A DNA stretch of 64,000 bases from Linyphia triangularis (Eukaryota; Arthropoda; Arachnida; Araneae; Linyphiidae). Of the stretch, positions 43,906-57,444 are shown one piece after another. The notes beneath the pieces are model-generated. The model worked only from the letters and a program-made list of their open reading frames with translations. It searched no databases and had not been told where the DNA came from. How positions within the stretch are numbered: the stretch's first letter is position 1; every line of letters starts with the position of its first letter. The translations under genes were made by a program, and so were the position numbers. The stretch covers positions 58,752,714 through 58,816,713 of the forward strand of contig OZ021732.1 in NCBI GenBank assembly GCA_963978545.1, given 5' to 3'.

Positions 43906-44694
43906 ACAGTCCATTACAACTCAACAACATTACTCTTCCAATTTAAAGTACACTGTACGTTTTGAGTGTATTTACATCTATATATATATATATATCTAAG
44001 GCTTCCTATTGGCTAACAATGTCTTTTTTTAAGGAAATAATTTATGAGTTACGACTGACAACTTTTATTCTCAAAATACACGAAAAAAATATGATATTAA
44101 TTAATTTAAAATACGACATAAAATAGGAAGCTATCACAGTTTAGTTCAAATATGCTGATATAATTAGATGATAAAAATTTCCTATAAAAATAAAATCCTA
44201 ATCCCAGTTTAATAATACTTTAGAATTCATTTTTGTTAAATTTTCTCTTTCTATCACATGATATTTTAATGAAGGTGTTGTTCAAAAAATTTAAGTTGAG
44301 CTGACATGTTTATTACGAATTTTTTTTTCATATTTTAAGATTAGTTTCATATCAAAACGAGATAATAATAGCAGTTCAAACTTTTCATCTCTTACCCTTG
44401 TAATTTAGTTGACATAAATTATTCACTATATGATGGATTGCAAGATTAGGAAATTGTTCTTTCCCTGTCTAAAAGCAAGTTCTTTACCGCTTTTATTAAG
44501 ATATGAAACACGGAAATATGATAAAGTACCTCCTATTCGAAAGTATAAGGAGCTTAGCTCACCTACTGTGTAAAATATATTTGAAACTGAACCCAATGTT
44601 TGGCATAGAACCAACATTGCATTAACATTGTAAAAGGACACTTGAACTACCAACACACTTAATCAGAAGAGGAAAAAGGAGGCAGGGTGAAATG

Positions 44695-44725
<31 letters not shown>

Positions 44726-45736
44726 ATAATGATAAACATTTGGCGTATAGTCTACAAAAGAGAACCTGAGAAAATTTAAAAATAAGAAAATGAGAAATGG
44801 TCGAGCATAAAAAGAATATAATATTCCCGACCATTCAAGTAACAAAAGGCGGGATTTCTGTTTAATATAATAAGGTTAAAGAAAAATGTAACATAAATAA
44901 AACTGCTTTCTTTCATTACGGTTAAAGTCATTTATTACCTTCGCAGTGTCAAAAATGATAAGTATTTTTTGTGTTTTCTTTCCTCGAAGAATAGAAGACT
45001 TTTTTTCTTTTTTTTTTTTTATTAAAGAAGAAAATTGTTCATTTTCTACCACGCTATTTTTGGCAGCAAAATACTAAACATTACTATGGTTTCATTTGTA
45101 GTGGAAAACTAACTATAAGTTTCAAGTATTGAACAGTAATTTTTGTTCATTTATACTTTAAAAATTTATGCAGTTAACTGTGGATGCATGGAATAATTCA
45201 ATAATTATATACGCAACATATGTTTAATTCGAATAATCGATCATTCTAGATACTTTTTAAAAGGCTTTATTACAAAAACACCAGCATTGCTATTTATAAA
45301 ATGAATAATATAACTATACAATTCAACAAAGCTGCTAAGCAAATTTAACAAGTAGTAATCCAGATAAATAAATGTATTAAAATATAAAAGGTTTCTGCTT
45401 TCATTGAATTTATAACTAGGTAAAATTACAAAACACGATTATTTTCTCATAAATATATAAAAGAATACTTTCTTACCATAGGGTATTTGACAAATTTTCA
45501 AAATATGTCTTAAATAAAAGGTATGCACAAAATAAAAGACACGTATTTTTTCTTTTTTCAAAATAATGCCGCAAAACGCTAAAAATTGCATTTTAAATGC
45601 AAGTAGAAGCCCCGCCCCTAAAACGCTGCTCAAAAACCCATCTGACTGTGTGACGTCAACCTTGCATAAACAGCATCGCAATCGTAAGTGAGTTTCCAGC
45701 GCGAAATGAGTTTTTCTTTTGATTTCGTTCCAAGAA
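43906..45736. other. AT-rich stretch, then a GC-richer edge before the THAP relic
   Basis: Contains an A run at 44695-44724. Near 45605-45665 there are a GC-box word (ccccgcccc) and a tgacgtca palindrome (CRE-type), shortly upstream of the THAP-domain relic. They could be promoter remnants. Confidence 0.4.
44695..44724. repeat. Poly(A) run, 30 bp
   Basis: Uninterrupted A run. Confidence 0.9.
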
Positions 45737-45932
45737 ATGTTTCACCGGTATCGGTATTATGCAGTACCCCATTGTACAAGTACTTCAATTAAAACTCCAG
45801 AAAAGTTGTTTACACATGTGCCCATGAATGCAGACATACAAAAAAAGTGGTTAAATCTTGCAAGAAGAGAATTAACTTAGTTTTTACCACAAACTACGAT
45901 TCACTTCTGTGAAGATCATTTTGATGCAAGTA
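45737..45932 (+). pseudogene. THAP-type zinc-finger exon relic
   Basis: Plus-strand frame from Met at 45737. It reads AVPHCTSTS near the start, KLFTHVP, then KKWLNLARREL, and ends in TIHFCEDHFDA. This matches the order of the THAP DNA-binding domain (AVPxC, Pro, Trp, CxxHF). The first zinc-binding Cys is Tyr here, which a TGT/TGC to TAT/TAC change would explain, and an in-frame TAG lies at 45878-45880. After GATGCAA comes GTAATG, a plausible splice donor, so this was probably the first exon of a gene. THAP domains occur in P-element-type transposases and in host regulators; I cannot tell which, and no downstream exon is recognised. Confidence 0.7.
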
Positions 45933-46741
45933 ATGCTTTATTTAATTCTTTTAAATGTTTTAACTACACAATATTAAGTTTATGTACTGATGCCCTATTG
46001 AAATATTTTTTTTGTGGTAAATTTGAAACCAAAATATTTGTTTTGTTTGCATGAATTATTTTGACAAAAACCTTTTTTGTCTGTCATATTAACCTTTAAT
46101 TACTGTATGCGGTCTGACAGACCGCGAGTCATTTTTTGTAGAATGCTTCCAACCGCCTAAAATATTTAATCTTTGACTTTAAATTAATTTGTCCAATTCT
46201 TTGTTACTAAAATTTTAAATTGATCTTCACCCAATTTTTTGAAGCAGTATAAACCACGTGTTGCCCTTGCGCCAAAAAAGAACAAACCACCCAATCACAG
46301 CAGTTAACCCTTTATTTACTGAATTTTTTAAAATTTGTACTGACTCTTTTAAATACTTAATGTTTCCAAAAAGAAGCAATCTTGTGCTGTCATTCAATAG
46401 ATGAAGAACAAACTTTATAGAAGTGGACTTCAAAGTCCCTATGGGTTTCAAAGCATTTCAATCAGTACAGTACCATGAGAAATGCAGTACAATGACTGGA
46501 CTTATAAGTACCGTCAGTAGATAAATGGTTAAAGGATTTTGTTTATGATAATCTTGTGTTTCTATTTACCTCAATGCATTATTACTTGTCTTTTTCACCT
46601 TTTTGTCTTTTTTAAATAATATCAGCTATAAACTATAACGAGTGTTCCGTTTCATCCCTTTCTGCGGGGTGAATCGGAACAACATGAAAAAAATCAAAAT
46701 AAATGCAAGTCACGTTTTTTCCAACATTTTTGGGCTTGATC
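45933..46741. other. AT-rich stretch after the THAP relic, nothing identified
   Basis: The 74-codon minus frame at 46227-46451 has no known domain. A ggggtgaatcggaac word at 46665-46679 recurs as ggggtgaatcgaaac at 61661-61675 inside an unrelated TTAA-flanked element. Confidence 0.4.
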
Positions 46742-47385
46742 ATTATAGAAGAAGGTAAGACCCACGTTCCTAAGTCAAAAATAGGTTCGTTAACGATATT
46801 ATTACACTCTATTTTTACTTTGAAAGTTGAAAATTGTTCCTTTTTCACTCCGTTTTAACAGTACTCAGCGGATTATATTAATTTCTATTTTTTTTTTTTT
46901 TTTTTTTTATCCTAATGTTTTTATGATTATTATAACTGTAAAAGTGTTGTTGTTGCTTTTCTAATTAAAAGAACTGTGAGAATTGTTAATACTTACACAA
47001 ATGTTTTAACATTTCTAAACTCTGCAGAATAAAATTCTGAGCTTGGCTTGAAAAAGAACCCCACAATTATAGAAGAAGGTAAGACCCACGTTCCTAAGTC
47101 AAAAATAGGTTCGTTAACGATATTATTACACTCTATTTTTACTTTGAAAGTTGAAAATTGTTCCTTTTTCACTCCGTTTTAACAGTACTCAGCGGATTAT
47201 ATTAATTTCTATTTTTTTTTTTTTTTATCCTAATGTTTTTATGATTATTATAACTGTAAAAGTGTTGTTGTTGCTTTTCTAATTATAAGAACTGTGAGAA
47301 TTGTTGATACTTACACAAATGTTTTAACATTTCTAAACTCTGCAGAATAAAATTCTGAGCTTGGCTTGAAAAAGAACCCCACAAT
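46742..47385. repeat. Recent tandem duplication, 324 and 320 bp
   Basis: Copy 1 is 46742-47065, copy 2 is 47066-47385. They differ in the length of an internal T run and at a few bases (aattaaaag/aattataag, gttaatac/gttgatac). Junction word ccacaat. There is no coding content and no flanking duplication, so unequal exchange or a replication error is likely. Confidence 0.9.
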
Positions 47386-48100
47386 CAAAGCATCTATTTT
47401 GGGTAAATTCGAAATGTGTGCCTTTACAAAACCATCTTCCAATGTTCCAATAACACTTCTTAAATAAATATTTCCTAAAAGTTACCTTCAATGGTCATAA
47501 TTAATCATAAAGTAGGAAGAAAGACGAACCAAGCTTAAAAATAAACGTATGAAGTTGTTTGTTCACAAACTTCCACTCCACAATATTGACGTCACATTCT
47601 GGGAGGAGCTTAAGCGATCGTTTCTGGTCACATGACGAAGCGCTCAGAAAACCATTTTTTAGAATTCGATTTATAAAAATTTGAGCAATTATTTCGAGTG
47701 GAAAATGCTTGCATTATTATTACTTCTTTAAATACTATGTATATGCTGCATTTAGTAATTATTTGTTGATGGTGTCAAATACCCTATTCTCAATTAGAAC
47801 AAGCATACGTCCCCAATTAATGATATTGGGAGATTTAATTTTTTTTTTTTTTTTTTTTTTTTTAATTTTTATAGTTGTAGCAAATATTTAGTTCTTGATG
47901 CCAAGATATATGTTGTTGATATAAGGTTAATTTCTTATAAATTGTGTATTTTTAAATAGAGAATACCCTAAATATTCTTTAAATATCACTAGATCATCCC
48001 CCTTACCAAATAAATATATTCTTGAATACAGGTCCCTAATGGGTATTTAAAGATAAAGGTAAAAATATAATTCTTATTATCCCGTTTACTCTAACTGTGA
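47386..48100. other. AT-rich stretch with a tgacgtca word
   Basis: A GC-richer patch at 47570-47650 contains a gacgtcac word and gcgatcg. Otherwise nothing recognised. Confidence 0.4.
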
Positions 48101-48475
<375 letters not shown>

Positions 48476-48680
48476 GTAATAAATTTTACTAGAAGCCTGC
48501 TGTGAATTGCAATTTTCGGGAGGCAAGATACACAAATACTTATTACGTGCTCGGAAATGTCGCAGTGTTGAGATTAATTAACTTTGGTTAATCCGTTTGC
48601 CTTTATGTAATGTTTTTGTTAATGAATATTTATGATTTTTGCCAATTGATGGCGCTGTCCTAGATTCTGGAAATTAACAT
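48476..48680. other. Higher-complexity block, candidate regulatory element
   Basis: About 200 bp of balanced DNA with homeodomain-type words (gattaattaac, ggttaatccg, taatgtt) and no repeat copy in the window. Its function is not shown by the sequence. Confidence 0.35.
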
Positions 48681-49497
48681 AAGAGGAGGGATGTAAAGAA
48701 AATATTTATGCGACTTCTAGCAAAATAGGATATCAATCACAGATAGAAAGTATTTTATTATTTACATGGTGATTCCGCTCGATTATTTGACGTTTTAAAA
48801 AGTAAATTATGCATTATTTTAAAGGATTTGTTACCAAACTAGATTTTTGGCAATATGCACACGTGAACCAAATTTATATGTAAAGCAATTATAAAAATAT
48901 CAAGGAACTTGTACATTTGACAAATCTTCCCATTTTGAATTTTCTAAACTTTATTTTTGGTTCTAAGTTATTTATGGGAATTTGATGAGTTTTATCAATA
49001 ACGAAATTTTGCTTTTTCTTCAATTTAGAATTTAAGGTATCATAATTTAACATTTAAAACTTAATAGCTATTTATTCTAGGGTACAATTTGTCGTTTAAC
49101 TTTTGATCAAGTATTGTACCTTTGACACTTTAGAATTATTAATAGAAAATTTTAAAAAATATATATATTTTAACAAAGCTCTATAATTAAGTTATACGGG
49201 GAAGTTTATGGTAAGAATAAAAGTTAATAAAAGTTCAGAACTAAAACAATGTAATAGGAAAACTACATAATAGGAAAGTTAAACAATGTATGAAAGTCTG
49301 AAAAAAAAAATATCTGTCTGCAAATTAATATACATGCATTATATGAATTGGTTGTCGTATATTCAATAATCGGAAATAAAAGATAGATTCAACACAGATG
49401 GTAATATTATATTCATATACGAGGTCATATTATATTCATATACGATAATTTTATAAACTATTATTTGCTTACTTTATATTTTTTCAAGGATATGCTT
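48681..49497. other. AT-rich non-coding stretch
   Basis: Includes a small duplication (atattatattcatatacga twice near 49402-49445). Nothing else recognised. Confidence 0.45.
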
Positions 49498-49785
49498 TTG
49501 GGCTCCGATAACCTTACGGTACAGTATCAAGCTCGTAACCGGAGGGTTGTGGGTTCGGGCCTCCGTCCGCCAAATATTGGTGTGTACCTTATGGTGGCTG
49601 GTGCACATTAAATCTGTCGTAGACTCAATGTCCTCTCGTTGGTGTGGTGGGGTTGGAGAGAGGGGTTTAAAACTAGAAGATTTCGATCTCGTACTCTTCT
49701 AGATGCTCAAAATTACGAGACTATTTGGCTGTGTTAAGCACTTTATAAGTGGCAGAAATAGACAGTCGGTAGTTCCAAAAAACAA
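49498..49785 (+). mobile_element. tRNA-related SINE, second family
   Basis: GC-rich for the region. A tRNA-like head (cttacggtacagta, then gctcgtaaccgg and a box-B-like gggttcgggcctcc) is followed by a unique body with no reading frame. A short A-rich tail (aaaaaacaaaacaaagg) follows near 49777-49793. No clear target duplication was found, so the limits are approximate. Confidence 0.6.
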
Positions 49786-51048
49786 AACAAAGGATATGTT
49801 CATTTGGTAAGTTTTTTTTTCTCTCAAAAGCATATGTTTCCTGAGAACACCACAGATTTCCTATATTTCTATAAAAGCTAAAGTAATATGATAAAAGAGC
49901 ATTTACATTTATTTAATTTGAATAAAAAATGCATTAAATTTATTCCCAAGAAATAATATACTTCACTTTTTATCACTTAAACAAGAATATGGGATTTGAA
50001 ATTGTTTTCATAACATATTTGCTATCGATTTTTATAAACCATACAATTTTTTTTATTTAGATTTCAGCATAAAAATAAATCTCATAAAGCATTTCAACTT
50101 TGCAATTATAAACTACTTTAAAAAGTAGGATATCCAATAATAATAGATGCTCCTGTATAATTCATCTTAAAGTATTATGCTATATTTCAATGGTATCATT
50201 AAAAAAGTAATGGAATCCTTATGATTTTATATAGTTATGAAAAATAGTACATTAAAGCATCATAATAACCTAAAATTTTGACAATAAACTCTAAGTATTT
50301 TAAAAGCTTTGCTATTACTCTTACGATAAAACACATTTTAGCCAATTACTTTAACAAAAATAAGTCTTATTAAAAAAATCTGAGCCTCTATTCAAACTAA
50401 TAAGAAATTGCTAATTATCTTACATGCCTAGACATAATACTCTCTGAGATGAATATATTATATTGATTGACTTTTTATTCTTTGACCTCCACATAAAATA
50501 TGCAATTATTTATAATATTAAGTGCTGCTCTGAACATTATGAATTCCAAGAATTTTGAAAAATGTAGGAAAGAATTCCAGTAAGTCTGATAAAACTATTC
50601 TAATTTTTTCTGCTTCTTTATAATAACAATAGAAAAAAAATTGCTTGCATAAAACTTATTTTTTGGCATGTGAATATTTCCTAAATAAAATTCTTGTTCG
50701 TTTTAGTGCATAAATGAGTTTATTCTACGTGGAAATTAAAGTTGTATTTAAATGGTAATATAAAATAATTGTTTTTATGCATTACAAAATAGCTTTGCCT
50801 GTTTTAAGAAGGATTTCATTTTTTTTTCTTCAAATAAACAACTATACGAGCTTTTCTTGAATAAAAACAACTCCAATTTTATTCAAAATATTTATATTAA
50901 AATACGTACTAAAGAAATTTTTAGAACACATTCAACAAGAAAGAACTTTCTATATTTTTCAAAGAGTGCATAACGCTTCGTCAATACGCAGTCTTCTAGT
51001 ACAATATGTGTGTCCGATTTATTAGTTTTTAAACTGTTTATAGATTCC

Positions 51049-51086
<38 letters not shown>

Positions 51087-51159
51087 TCCGTTATTTTGCT
51101 TTCAAGAAAATAAAATATGCAGCATAAATCGTAATTGACATCACACTATTATAACATAA

Positions 51160-51160
<1 letters not shown>
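49786..51160. other. AT-rich stretch with a 32-base T run
   Basis: T run at 51052-51083. Nothing else recognised. Confidence 0.5.
51052..51083. repeat. Poly(T) run, 32 bp
   Basis: Uninterrupted T run. Confidence 0.9.
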
Positions 51161-51161
<1 letters not shown>

Positions 51162-51216
<55 letters not shown>

Positions 51217-51270
51217 CGGAATATATATATATAATTACGGAATATATATATATATATAATTACAGAATAA
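51162..51270. repeat. (TA)n microsatellite with an ataattacgga tandem unit
   Basis: TA run to about 51212, then three copies of a unit made of ataattacgga (third with one change) and a short TA run. Confidence 0.85.
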
Positions 51271-52083
51271 TTACGTTTACATCAAGACATATTATTTTTC
51301 TACACAATTACATTTGAAAACAGAAATTAATGTCAATTGCAAAATTTCTCTTTTAAATATAGTTTACCCCAAGAAGCCAAAATATAAAGAATAACGAGCT
51401 ACGCACTAGGGTTTTCTTTGGCCCAAAAAATCTGTTTTCTTCAGTTTTGAAGCAAAATGAGAGATATATTGTTGGTCACTGGATATTGAGACCAAATCGT
51501 TTTAATATCAGTCTCATAGAGTGTAGAAATGGGCTTTGCGATGATACCGATTTGTGATGCACTACCATATGCTGCGCATAGCTCTTACGTTGGTAACAAG
51601 AGTTCATGTCATTTATTCTTCTTTCCTGCAAGCAGTTTCAGTCATATATTACGCTTTCGTTTAAAGTTTAAATTTGTGATTCCGCTGCCAATTTTGGAAG
51701 ACCAGTAGCTTGGAAGACGTGTGTTACTCTAGAAAATCCAAGAATCTAAGCAGTTACAAAGATTCAGAAATTAGTCTTTCTGGCAGCCACAATCATGTAG
51801 TATACAAATTCTTATAAAACTTGTATTTTCTTCCCGAAAAGTTTAATTTCAACATTCACTGGTGCTTCTGATCAGAATTTTTTAATGAGCGTATAGGGTA
51901 ATCACTTGAAATTTTTATTTCTTTTTCCGATTTCGAAGTCTTCTCTGGCAGAAATCTCTACCCTCTACGCTCAAAAAGAGGTGTTTCCTATATTTTGGCT
52001 GCTCACAGTTTATATCGTTTGTAAATGTACCAGTGATATAAACATTTTGAAAAACTAAGATATAAGGTTTAAATTTGTATTCT

Positions 52084-52119
<36 letters not shown>

Positions 52120-52569
52120 ATGTTGCTTCAAAAATTAAAGTTTTAGATCACTCGTTTAGTTATTTAAATGGCATGTCTTTTGTGTAAAAAGTATGCGCAT
52201 TCATACAAAAAAATTAGTTTTCCATTTGTATTCTTTCATTGTTTTAATTTATTCATTACTCAACTTAAATAATTAGCTAATTGCCTAGATCACACAATAA
52301 TTACAGGGAATTTAAGATAAAGAGAAAAAGGGAGAAGTAATGGTTTAAGTCATTATTTTCAGAAACTTGAGCTAAAATGAAATCAAGTAAGCTCATTAAA
52401 AGTACTAGCTGACGGCAAATCGTAAAGGGGAAATGAGGATATACTTCAGGAGAAAATTCACCAAAAATACTCAGTATTTTAGCGACTTCTAAACGCTTCC
52501 ACACCTTTAAATTATATTTTTTCAAAATCAATCTGAGTAACTAAATCCCTTTCACCCGTTTCTTTAATA
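51271..52569. other. Mixed stretch, nothing identified
   Basis: 51390-51990 is somewhat more balanced than its flanks but has no long frame or repeat match. T run at 52086-52115. The 76-codon minus frame at 52301-52531 shows no domain. Confidence 0.4.
52086..52115. repeat. Poly(T) run, 30 bp
   Basis: Uninterrupted T run. Confidence 0.9.
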
Positions 52570-52990
52570 TAACATCGATGTAAAACAACACCAGCATAAA
52601 TAATCCCTCAAAACCTAACTTTAATACTTAAAATAGTTATTTCCCTAATTAATACAAAATAAACCGTAGGTCATACGTTATTCACCGTCACTGGAGAAAA
52701 CCCGTAACTCAATTTATTACCATCTTACGGCTAAAGGGACCACTATAGAGCCTTAAGGGCAAACAACGGAGAATGTGGGTCGTTTAAAGTTTAATTACGC
52801 CTAAATTATGAAAGATCCCCTTAATAAGTGCCCCAGAGCTTTCTCATGTGGCTTCCCATGAGGGTCGAAAAATATGCAAATCTTCCCTAAGCTCAAGGGA
52901 GGAGAGTAGTTGATCGGAAACTTCCTGTTCTGAGATACAAAACTGCCTTTTACTGCATTAGCATACAGGGATGCATAATATGCAATGAAT
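52570..52990. promoter_or_regulatory. Candidate conserved non-coding or cis-regulatory block
   Basis: About 420 bp of high-complexity DNA without a repeat signature. It contains an atgcaaat octamer (POU-type) at 52873-52880, a taattacg homeodomain-type word near 52792 and several other balanced words. It has no frame above 60 codons. The call rests on composition and motif density only; it could also be an unrecognised old element. Confidence 0.35.
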
Positions 52991-55900
52991 TCGTTGCGAT
53001 GAAGATGGTGAATGTGAAAAGTCGTAATGGGATAAGCATAGACTGATTATGGTTTATTTTGTATGATCGTATTAGTTTTGTGTTTGAAGTTTTGTTAATG
53101 AGTAAACTGATATTTTTTCTGAAGAAAAGTGCACGTATTATTGAAAATAGCGTGGAAGGTTAACTTTGAACTATTAGTAAATATTTGGATCCAGATTGGA
53201 TCAGACAATTTTATTTTTGCTATTCGCGCAATGCTTTTTTTTTTTTTTTTTTTTTACAAATTTGCTCCATTTTAAAAGAGTATTTTTATTAGTGAGATTG
53301 GACAATATTGATATAAATGAAAGGTCATATTTATTGAAAAAATACATTTAAACTCTTTTAGTAAATATATAAATCTGCATTTTATTGTAATTATAATAAC
53401 AAATATTTCTCAAATTTATTAGTTTATAATATTTTTAACAACTTCATAATTTGGAGTAAATGTACCATGTTAATTTGGGAAATTATATTTAAAAGATAAA
53501 TATTCATATAAAATGTAATATTGTTTATTTACATTTGATAATTATCCTCAGAAAATCAATTAACTTAAAAATTATAAAGCCACATTTAAATTATAAATCC
53601 ATAACTTAAAATGTATAAAGCCACAAAAATATTTTCAATTATGTTGTAATCAAAATATTGTGGCAAATATATAGAATTCCTAAATTTAGATATCTGTGTA
53701 TGTTCCAAAAAATATTAGGATGGATATTTCTATGAGCATAGTGAATATTATCTCTGTGGATCTATTCTAGAGTGTATGCGTTCTAGTTTTATTCAAAAGT
53801 ATAGATTTCAAAACTAAAGTTAATTGAAAATAATTAAAGAACATAGTAAATGAACGTGTTCCCTATTAAGAGAATTTGTGAAAATCCTCTTTGAAGTTAG
53901 AAGGATGCCTTTTTATATTCGATAACATAATTAGTTGATGTTCCAGAACTGATGTGTCGTAATAGTGTTTGGACATTGGCGTAAAGACATGTTATAAGCT
54001 TTTATAAATAAAAAGATTGGGTTTTACTAGTGAAAGAATATATTATTTGCATGTGCGATAGTAACATAATAGGGTCTGTTTATTCATTAAATACGTATTC
54101 AAGTTACAATAAGTAGTAACCAAATTCGTAAAACGACAAAGTAATATGTTTTAGACATATCTTGAAACAGAAAAATTTTAATGGTAAAATAAAGTCTTGC
54201 AAATGTACACAAAATTTATAAATTAACCGTAATTAATAACTATAAAACTCAAACTACTGTAAAAGCTATTTTTTTCTGATATTTTAATCTAGAATTCAAA
54301 AATTATGTTTATGTAAGATATAGCTGTTGAATTTAGTATATGCAATAGTAAGCGTCCAATTACTATGTGCACTTGATTTAATTAAGTATTAAAGTAAGTT
54401 TATATCTGTAGATATATTGAGCAAAGGATTTATTAAATTAGACAGTATAACTGTCATTACTCACATTTATAGGACTCTATATAAAAACTCGTTATGATAA
54501 ATTATCCGAGTTGTGTGATAATGTATCAAACTGAAATATGATTCATTGTATCTGCCGCTAAAGTTGATTTTACAGACTTGAATTTAAAATGGTTGATTGT
54601 AAACCTGATTTTTAAACTTAATTAATATGCTATATTGATTGTTAATACTAAGAAACAGAATTAAGGTAACTGATTCAATTTTCCAGGCTAAGCAAACAAC
54701 ATAGAATCAAAATAACAAACGCAAAATCAAATTATGATCTTGTGCCATTTATTTTTTTATCCAATACAACGAATAAAAAGAAGAAGCATTCACTTATAAA
54801 ACTTGATTTTCATTTATCCAGGGTTCTTGAAGTTTATTTATAGTAAAAGAAAAAAGGAGAAATCAAACACACTTGACGTAATCGAAAAATTAGAAATAGA
54901 AAATATCAGCTTTATTGGGAGTGAATGGTCAATAGAAAGCTAACTCGAAAAGTAGTCCCTGGAAACTAAATAAAAAATAGAAGCTTTTTCTATTGTCTCT
55001 CGCATCGACGTAATTATCGTTCATTATCGTTTTTAGTAGAGAGGGCATTTGTTCTTTTTATATAATAAAAAAAGAAAGAATATAACAGGGGGCGTAATGG
55101 GACGTAAAAGAACAAAAAATGCGTAAATTGAATCGTTAGGATGTAGTATTTGCCAGAATGTTATGGTCTAATAGAATTAAATAATTTTCTAGACCTCTTC
55201 CAAATAAATGGTATGTTTTTTAGGCTCTTTTCCATCTTAAGCAATGTCTTTCTGTTGATTTTTATAAAACATAGTTGTATATCTTTCTTTTTTATAAAAT
55301 AAAATTAAGAATATACATGCATTAGTACAAATAAATTAAGAAAACAATATTTTTTTCCCTTGAGCGTAACTACGACGATTAAGTAAAAAAGTTGAAGAAT
55401 TTAATCCATTTTTTACCAGACACTTCTTACAACCAATCTCAACTTTAAAATATTGTTTTAACTTATTTTCTCAAATAATCATATTTATCTCATACAGGTG
55501 GAAAATAATATCAGTCAGTTCAGTATATGACTATGGACATTTGCTTTTGTATTTATCTTACAACTGATGAATTGCCATTTTCAAACATACGAAAAACCTT
55601 AAGTGAAACGTAGTCTTTAGCTACATTTAGTCATAAATCGCAGATAAATCTCTATACTAAACAAAATGTAAGGATTCAATTTGTTTTCCGAGTGTTGAGG
55701 TACCTTTTATATTAAGTGCAGTTCTGAAATTTGGAACGCAAGTTTCAATCTATGTAACTTAACTGGCTTCAGAGCAGGAATTTTTAATTAGTTCTTCGCA
55801 AATAACATTTAAATTTCTGTTGTAATGTTAACCCTATGTAGAGAAAAGGTTTTAACATTGTATTCAGCACTACTCTGAGCAGACAGCAATTAGGACGACT

Positions 55901-56195
55901 CTGAAATTTAATAAATGAGTAGTAAATGGTATATCGTTGTACAAGTGCCCACCAGAAATTAAAATGTTTCATTAGTTATTTAATACCTTTACAAAGTTGA
56001 AAATTCTCAATTTTTCCCATTGGCGTGACATTATATCTATTAGAATAAGAATTCTAAGAAAATGTTAAAAATATTATAGGATATCTCTGCCATTTTTAGC
56101 GTAGTCATTTATTATCTCTAATTTACCATCGCACAGTCTGAATGCTAAAATGTCAGTTATTTAATATTTAAGTTATATAACGTTAAAGCAATGAA
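52991..56195. other. AT-rich non-coding stretch, nothing recognised
   Basis: Long featureless AT-rich DNA. The 62-codon minus frame at 55784-55972 has no domain. Confidence 0.5.
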
Positions 56196-57444
56196 ATATC
56201 AATGCGAAAAATTCCGGCACGGCTTCACACTGATCATGTTCACATGTTCACGATCGCAGAAAGGTTTATTGCTAAGCAAAACCAATCTCGCTTCGCTTGC
56301 TAAAAGTTCCATTGTTACACAAACACAACTCGCTTCGCTCGTTGAAAAGTTTATTGACACATAAGCACAGGCTCATTTTACTCGCTGAAACTTCTTCAAA
56401 AGGTTCACCTCTATGCAAAGACATGCTCACTTCACTCATTGGAAGGTTCACTGCTGCGTAAAAATAAGCTAGCTTCGCTCGCTGAAAGGTTCATTGTTGC
56501 GTAAGGATGAGCTAGCCTCACTCACTAAAAATTAATTGTTACGTAAACGCTTAATATTAGAACCCCCTTCCCTTTTCTAGAAAAAAAAATTCCCCGTTAA
56601 TACAATAATGCAATCACACCCTATCCTTTTGGGACCATTTTAACATGTGCTTGTGAAAAGAAAAATTTGAAGATCAAAACTACTGATGATGACAATTTAA
56701 AAGCTCTAGTCCTATTGAAATTGCTTTGTAAAAATATTAATTAAAAGAACAAATTAAAATTTTGACATTATGTTTGTAAAAAGATCAATTAGAAGAATTA
56801 CAAAGCCTAAGCTAGATATGCTGAAAATTACAGAGCTTTAAACCTATTAAAAGTCTATTTGTAAAATAATAATTAAAATTTTAACATTTTGTGTGCCAAA
56901 AGTTTAATTAGAAGACCAAAACTACTTATGTTGAAAATTTCAGAGCTCTATTCCTATTCTAAATTGCTTTGTAAAGATATAAATGAAACAAAACTAATTA
57001 AAATGTTAACATTCTGTTTATCAGAAGTTCAACTATTAGGCCAAAACTACTTATGTTACAAATTTCAGAGCTGTAGCCCTATTAGAAGTCATTTCACCCA
57101 AAAAATTAAAATTAATTGAACAAATTAATAAAAAAACTAGTTAAAATTTTAGCATTCTCTTTTCCAAAAGTCCAGTTAGAAGGCCAAAACAAGTTATAAT
57201 GAACATTGCAGAGCTGTACCCCAGTTTTGAAATAGCTTTGTAAACAAAAAATAATAATACTAGTAAATTAAAAATAATAATTGAAAAAACTCGTAAAATT
57301 TTAGTGTTTGTCACAGGTACAATTAAACCAAACTACTTGCGTTGAAAATTTCAGAGCTCTATTCATTTTAAGTAGCTTTCTATAGATCAATATACAGACA
57401 CACACACACATAGATACACAGACTCTTGATTTTATAATTTTAGA
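56196..57444 (-). mobile_element. Helitron-family copy, reverse orientation, degraded 3' end
   Basis: On the minus strand it starts TCTAAAATTATAAAATC after an A at 57444, close to the TCTATAATAATAAAAC start of the 27.9 kb copy. It has about five 140-150 bp units with ttgaaaatttcagagct (the reverse of the shared word), then an array of cgcttcgctcg-type motifs between 56280 and 56520. The 3' end near 56200 has lost the clean CTAG. No Rep/helicase frame. Confidence 0.65.
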
